Source of the DNA: Rhipicephalus microplus
Taxonomy: Eukaryota > Arthropoda > Arachnida > Ixodida > Ixodidae
Length of the DNA stretch: 64,000 nucleotides
Direction of reading: 5' to 3'
Assembly (NCBI RefSeq): GCF_043290135.1
Contig: NC_134710.1
Span: forward strand, 254,745,592 to 254,809,591
Position 1 is the first letter of the stretch. Every line of letters begins with the position of its first letter. The notes beneath the pieces are model-generated. The model did no database searches, was not told the origin of the DNA, and worked only from the letters and a program-made list of their open reading frames with translations. Of the stretch, positions 57,626-64,000 are shown one piece after another. A program made the translations under genes and the position numbers.

Positions 57626-60600
57626 TCATTCGGCGAAATAAGGCTTCATGCGTACCACGTGCACAACTTCTGGAGCATACCTTCGACGCCTTGAAGAGTG
57701 CGCAGTATCAGGAACAACCTCATAATTAATGTCACTGAGACGTCGCAGAACTTTATAGGGACCGAAGTACCGTCTTAACAGTTTTTCTGAGAGGCCACGG
57801 CACCGAATAGGTGTCCATATCCAAACTTTTTCTCCTGGCTCGTAGGAGACCGGTCGGTGACGAAGGTTGTACCGTCTTGAATCGTAGTCCTGCTGGCGAC
57901 TAGCACGTAGGCGTGCAAGTTGTCGGGCTTCTTCGGCCAGCTGAGTGATATAATCAGCATCCGTTTCAGGGTCTTCGCACTCGTGCGGCAGCACAGCATC
58001 CAGCATAGTGGTGACTTCACGACCATGAAGAAGGCGGAATGGCGTTGTTCTTGTTGTTTCTTGATAAGCCGTGTTATAGGCGAACGTGACATACGGCAAG
58101 ATCTCATCCCAGTTTTTATGCTCCACATCGACGTACATGCAGAGTATATCCGCTAGTGTCTTGTTGAGACGTTCCGTAAGACCATTCGCTTGCGGATGAT
58201 ACGCCGTTGTTCGCCGGTGGGATGTGCCACTAAGTCTTAAAACTGTCTGTAATAGTTTGGCTGCGAATGCAGTTCCCCTGTCAGTTATTACCACTGATGG
58301 AGCACCATGCCTCAGCACCACATTCTCTACAAAAAATCATGCTGCTTCACTTGCCGTGCCCCTCTCCAAAGCCTTGGTTTCGGCGTAACGAGTGAGGTAG
58401 TCGGTGGCTACTATAATCCATCTGCGACCTGCTGACGAGGTTGGAAATGGGCCCAAAAGATCCATTCCGACTTGAGCGAATAGAGTAACAGGCACGTCAA
58501 TAGGATGGAGCAGGCCTGCTGGTTTGACGGGTGGAACTTTTCTGCGCTGGCAATCAAGGCACGTCCGAACATAGTGTTGAACGGTTGCCGTCAGTCGTGG
58601 CCAGTAGTATTTCTGCCTCACTCTGCACAACGTACGCGTGTAACCCAGGTGGCCGGATGTTGGTTCATCGTGGCATGCCTGTAATACTTCGCTCCTTAGA
58701 GATGTTGGGACGACGAGTAAGTAGTCGTTTCCGTGTGGCGTGAAGTTCATCTTATACAGGACGTCGTTGCGCAAGCAAAATGACGAAAGCCCTCTCGCAA
58801 ACAGTCTAGGTACAGCTGAAGTGCGACCCTCTAAAAAACGTATTATGGGTTCTAGTTCGGGGTCGTCTCGTTGCAGCTGTGCGACAGTTGCCGTGTTTAC
58901 AACTCCGACAAAGGCTGTATCGTCATCTTCTGCCGTCGCAGGTTCGTATGACGCACGAGAAAGGCAATCAGCGTCTGAATGTCACTTCCCCGATCTGTAG
59001 ACCACCGTCATGTCAAATTCTTGAAGCTTCAGGCTCCAGCACGCCAACCGTCCTAAAGGGTCTCTTAAATTCGTCAGCCAGCAGAGGGAGTGATGGTCGC
59101 TGACAACATTAAAAGGACGACCATACAGGTATGGGCGGAATTTTATAACCGCCCACACCACCGCAAGGCACTCTTTTTCCGTAGTGGAATAATTTTCTTC
59201 CGCACGTGAAAGAGTTCTGCTCGCGTAAGCAATTACTCGTTCGGCGCCATCCTGACACTGCACGAGTACAGCTCCTAAGCCGACATTGCTAGCGTCGGTG
59301 TGCACTGTTGTCGGTGCGTCATCATCAAAGTGTGCGAAGACTGGTGGCTTCTGAAGGCGTTGCCGCAGCTCGTCGAATGATTTTCGCTGCTCTTCATTCC
59401 ATACGAATGCGACGTCTTCTCTGGTAAGGCGAGTCAACGGCGAGGCAATGCGCGAGAAGTTCTCAATGAAGCGTTGGTAGTAAGCACACAGTCCTAAAAA
59501 CCGTCTGACGGCCTTTTTGTCCGTTGGCGCTGGAAAATTCGTAACGGCAGCTATTTTTTCAGGGTCCGGCCACACACCTTCACTGCTGACAAGATGCCCC
59601 AGGAACAGAAGCTCTTCGAAGCCGAAATGGCATTTTTCCGGCATAAGTGTTAGTCCGGCGGAACGGATAGCTTGAAATACTGAGTGTAGTCGCCTGACGT
59701 GTTCGTCGAATGTGGCAGAAAATACGATGACGTCATCTAAATACACTAAGCACGTCTGCCACTTGAGGCCTGATAGTACGGTGTCCATTAGCCGCTGAAA
59801 CGTTGCCGGTGCTGAGCACAAGCCAAATGGAAGTACCTTAAATTCAAAAAGGCCATCAGGTGTCACGAAAGCTGTTTTCTCCCGGTCTCTTTCATCGACT
59901 TCTATCTGCCAATACCCACTCCTTAGATCCATCGACGAGAAATAACGCGCATGCCGTAGTCGATCGAGTGAATTGTCGATACGTGGAAGTGGGTAGACGT
60001 CTTTTTTTGTCACCTGATTCAGCTTGCGGTAATCCACGCAGAAACGTAAGGTGCCGTCTTTTTTCTTCACTAATACAACCGGCGAAGCCCAAGGGCTTTT
60101 CGACGGCTGAATAACGTCGTCTTCAAGCATCTGTCGCACCTGCTTTTCGATGGCTTCACGTTCTCGCGGAGCTACCCGGTACGGGTTTTGCCTGATGGAT
60201 CTGGTCATGTCGTCCGTTATAATTCGATGTTTCGTCAGCGGCGTTTGATGGACCCTGAAAATCAAAGAGAAACAATCTTCAAACTTGTTAATAAGCTGCA
60301 CGATACTTTGCTTCTGCGCCGGCAGCAAACTTGGGCCAATATCAACAGATAGAGGTGCAGGGGTGAGATCAGTTGAATTATCTTTTTCAAGAGTTAGGCA
60401 GTCTGTCATCTCGGCGAGCTCTTCCACGTACGCGACTGCCATGCCCCTCGTTAGATGTCGGCGTTCAGAGCTGAAGTTCGTAATAAGGACGTGCGTGTGT
60501 CCGCATTTTATGCTTACGACGCCTCTTGCGATAGATAAACCATGGCTGAATAGCAGTGTTGGAATTTGCTCGGCGATGTTTTCAGAATCGCTCGACGTGT

Positions 60601-61411
60601 CACATGTCACAGCCACGAGTGCACTCGACCGCGGTGGGATGGTCACGTCGTCTTCGAAGACACGCAAAGGCTGACGTCGCTGGTCTGTACAGGGCACATC
60701 CGAAACTTGATCTGGGGCCGTCCAAAACGTAACCGATCTCTCAGGAATGTTGATAATGGCACCGTATTCACGCAAGAAGTCCATGCCCAAGATCAGGTCT
60801 TTGCAGCACTCCGGTAAAATTACGAAAGTAGCGACGAAATCTAAACTGCCGATATTGATTCGAGCTGTACATTTGCCTGTCGGCGTCACCAATTGACCCC
60901 CTGCGGTTCTAATGTTTGGTCCCGTCCATATTGTTCTTACTTTCTTTAGGCAGTCGGCGAGTTTACGGCTGATAATAGAGAAGTCCGCACCAGTATCTAC
61001 CAGTGCTGTTATTGGGCGTCCGTCTATACAAATGTCTAGATTGGCGCTTACGATTTCCGTTGATGTCGGTGACGTCCTATCGTCCTTGGTATCGTGCGTC
61101 GTACGATCCGTGGTATCATTCGTCATATCACGTCGTAGAGAAGATGTTGGGGGTGTGTTAGCATCTCGACGGGCGGCAACCTTCCCCCCAAAGGTCGCAG
61201 CTGTTAGTTTCCCCGACGAGGGCTTGGAGATCTGCCCCGGACCACCTCGGAGTACCTGCACTGCGGCGGCAGTTCGGTGCAGGTGAAGGAGAGCGGGGTC
61301 GACGATACGGCACTTCGGGTTGCTGTGCTTGCGGGCCTGCACTGCTGTCACGGCGGTTATCGAAATAGGCACGAGGGGAGGTTTGTAGAAAGTTATGATG
61401 TCTACGGTCAC
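57626..61411 (-). pseudogene. pol: Gypsy-2 Pol, two nonsense codons
   Basis: One frame of about 1260 codons. Protease [53 protein letters not shown], catalytic YLDDVIVF. RNase [17 protein letters not shown] and [10 protein letters not shown]. Integrase HHCC (CHDEPTSGHLG ... CLDCQRRK), DDE core (GMDLLGPFP, ITDRGTAF, NGLTERLNKTL) and GPY module (YFGPYKVLRRLSDINYEV). TGA codons at 58982-58984 (after YRSGK) and 58337-58339 (before FFVENVV) both fit a CGA (Arg) to TGA change. No frameshift is seen in pol. It lies in the +1 frame relative to gag, overlapping its end. Confidence 0.93.
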
Positions 61412-62636
61412 GGTACGGGCAATGGCGGAAAATATGGCCGGCTTCTCCGCAATGAAAGCAAAGTGGTCGACGGTCGACGGTGCGCCACAAGTCCGTCTTA
61501 CGGATGAATGGTCGACTGGTGGGCATACCTTGAGACCAAGATGCAGATGTCGGCGGAGTGTACATTGGCGCCGTTTGCATAGGCACGTTGGACTGTGGAT
61601 ACGGCTGCGACGGATTGGGAGCTGGGGCCCACGGCTCGTTGTAAGGCCCTTGGCTCACGTCACGATAAGCCAGTGGTGACGAGTTGTAGGAAACTGGAGT
61701 GTGTCGACGGACAGCTGATGCGTAGCTCACAGACCGCTGGTCTGAGGGCGATTCGGGCAACGAAAATGCCTGGCGGAGTTCTTGCCGCACAACTTCTGCA
61801 ACGCAAGCCATGGTATTTTCTTGCGGAGTCACAAGGAGGTTTCGGATCTCCTCCCGAACGACCTCACGAATGAGTTCGCGCAGAGAACACTCACTACCGG
61901 CACTCAAAGCAGAGAGACTGGGAGATGTTTTGATTGGTTGGTCATGGTATCGGCGCCGTTGCTGCAGTGCTCGCTCGATTGTTGTAGCCTCTTTGACGAA
62001 TTCGGCTAGGCTTGTTGGTGGGTTGCGTAGGAGACCGGCAAACAGCTCTTCCTTGACGCCCCTCATCAGATGTCGGAGTTTTTTACCTTCAGGCATCCCG
62101 GGGTCGGCCCGCTGAAATAGGCGGGCCATGTCTTCCGCAAACATGGCGACGCTCTCGTTTGGTTTCTGTATGCGTGCCTCGATGAGCTGCAAAGCAGAAT
62201 CACAGCGGTCGGTGTTTGCGAATGTCCCGAAAATTTGCGGCCGAAATTCTTCCCACGAAGACAGCGTTGACTCGCGGTTCTCGTACCACGTACGAGCGCT
62301 GTCTGCCAAAGCAAAGTAGACGCGCGATAGCTTTTGTTCAGTTGGCCAACGGTTGGCTTTGGCGACTCGCTCATACTGGGCTAACCAGTCCTCGACGTCT
62401 TCATAAACCTCACCGTGGAAGGTCTCAGGAATTAGAGGCTGATCAACAGTAAGGTGTGAAGGCCCTCCGGTAGCCATTTCTCCCGGTACGGTGTGTTGCT
62501 GGAGAAGTTCGAGCGGGATCACCTCGGGACTAAGGCCTCGCTGTCGGCGACTGTAGCGGTGGACAGGAGTATCCACTGCAGGAACGGATTGCGGTAGCGG
62601 ATTCGATGTGCTAGGGCGCGGAGGTGTCCCAAGCAT
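61158..62636 (-). CDS. gag: Gypsy-2 Gag
   Basis: 492 residues, ATG at 62636, open to a stop at 61158. A capsid-type region ([59 protein letters not shown]) spans about residues 75-200. A Pro/Ser/Tyr-rich linker follows. One zinc knuckle, [14 protein letters not shown], lies at about residues 395-408, and the C-terminus is Arg/Pro-rich. It is about 100 residues longer than Gypsy-1 Gag because the frame continues over the pol start. It looks intact even though pol is dead, so particles could in principle form; that is inference. Confidence 0.92.
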   Translation of the reverse strand: MLGTPPRPSTSNPLPQSVPAVDTPVHRYSRRQRGLSPEVIPLELLQQHTVPGEMATGGPSHLTVDQPLIPETFHGEVYEDVEDWLAQYERVAKANRWPTEQKLSRVYFALADSARTWYENRESTLSSWEEFRPQIFGTFANTDRCDSALQLIEARIQKPNESVAMFAEDMARLFQRADPGMPEGKKLRHLMRGVKEELFAGLLRNPPTSLAEFVKEATTIERALQQRRRYHDQPIKTSPSLSALSAGSECSLRELIREVVREEIRNLLVTPQENTMACVAEVVRQELRQAFSLPESPSDQRSVSYASAVRRHTPVSYNSSPLAYRDVSQGPYNEPWAPAPNPSQPYPQSNVPMQTAPMYTPPTSASWSQGMPTSRPFIRKTDLWRTVDRRPLCFHCGEAGHIFRHCPYRDRRHHNFLQTSPRAYFDNRRDSSAGPQAQQPEVPYRRPRSPSPAPNCRRSAGTPRWSGADLQALVGETNSCDLWGEGCRPSRC

Positions 62637-62665
62637 CAGTTGGAGAAGTCCAGCACCTCCACTAA

Positions 62666-64000
<1,335 letters not shown>

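Overview
The window is animal nuclear DNA, most likely from a hard tick (Ixodidae, probably a metastriate such as Rhipicephalus or Dermacentor). The main reason is a tRNA-headed SINE that recurs about ten times; I recognise it as the abundant Ruka-type tick SINE. LINE and Ty3/Gypsy types, long (AT)n tracts and sparse intron-bearing coding signals fit this. There is no bacterial-style gene organisation, no rRNA, no free-standing tRNA and no CRISPR. The family naming is from memory, not from a search.

Layout. 0-22 kb is mostly AT-rich intergenic or intronic DNA with scattered SINEs, short DNA transposons, microsatellites, a decayed LINE RNase H piece (17.5-18.0 kb) and two copies of a 119-138 bp self-complementary element, each flanked by an exact 10-bp target duplication. 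22.9-27.9 kb is a minus-strand LINE whose ORF1 carries an SGNH-hydrolase-like domain. It is followed by the RNase H end of another LINE (27.9-28.6 kb). 30.1-38.4 kb holds a candidate small plus-strand gene of four phase-compatible exons. Its last intron contains an apparently intact Ty3/Gypsy element (32.69-37.84 kb) with identical 174-bp LTRs and a 4-bp target duplication. 39.36-45.37 kb is a full-length I-group LINE with a 14-bp target duplication, a broken ORF1 and ORF2, and a nested 213-bp LINE end. 45.76-47.08 kb is a fold-back DNA transposon with a SINE in one arm. 50.0-52.2 kb is a third RT-bearing LINE that stops abruptly at a duplicated 28-bp segment. 53.4-57 kb contains gag-like and LTR-like debris of at least two further retroelements. 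57.37-62.84 kb is a second Ty3/Gypsy element (minus strand) with two nonsense codons, and 63.0-63.35 kb is an internally deleted third one.

How the parts relate. Nearly all recognisable coding capacity belongs to retrotransposons. The two complete Gypsy elements, and probably the third, sit in (AT)n tracts. The two complete ones have ATAT duplications, so the microsatellites look like preferred landing sites. Several insertions can be ordered in time by nesting. The only plausible host-gene signals are the four-exon candidate at 30-38 kb, a candidate terminal exon near 20.2-20.4 kb and a decayed first exon near 6.2-6.6 kb.
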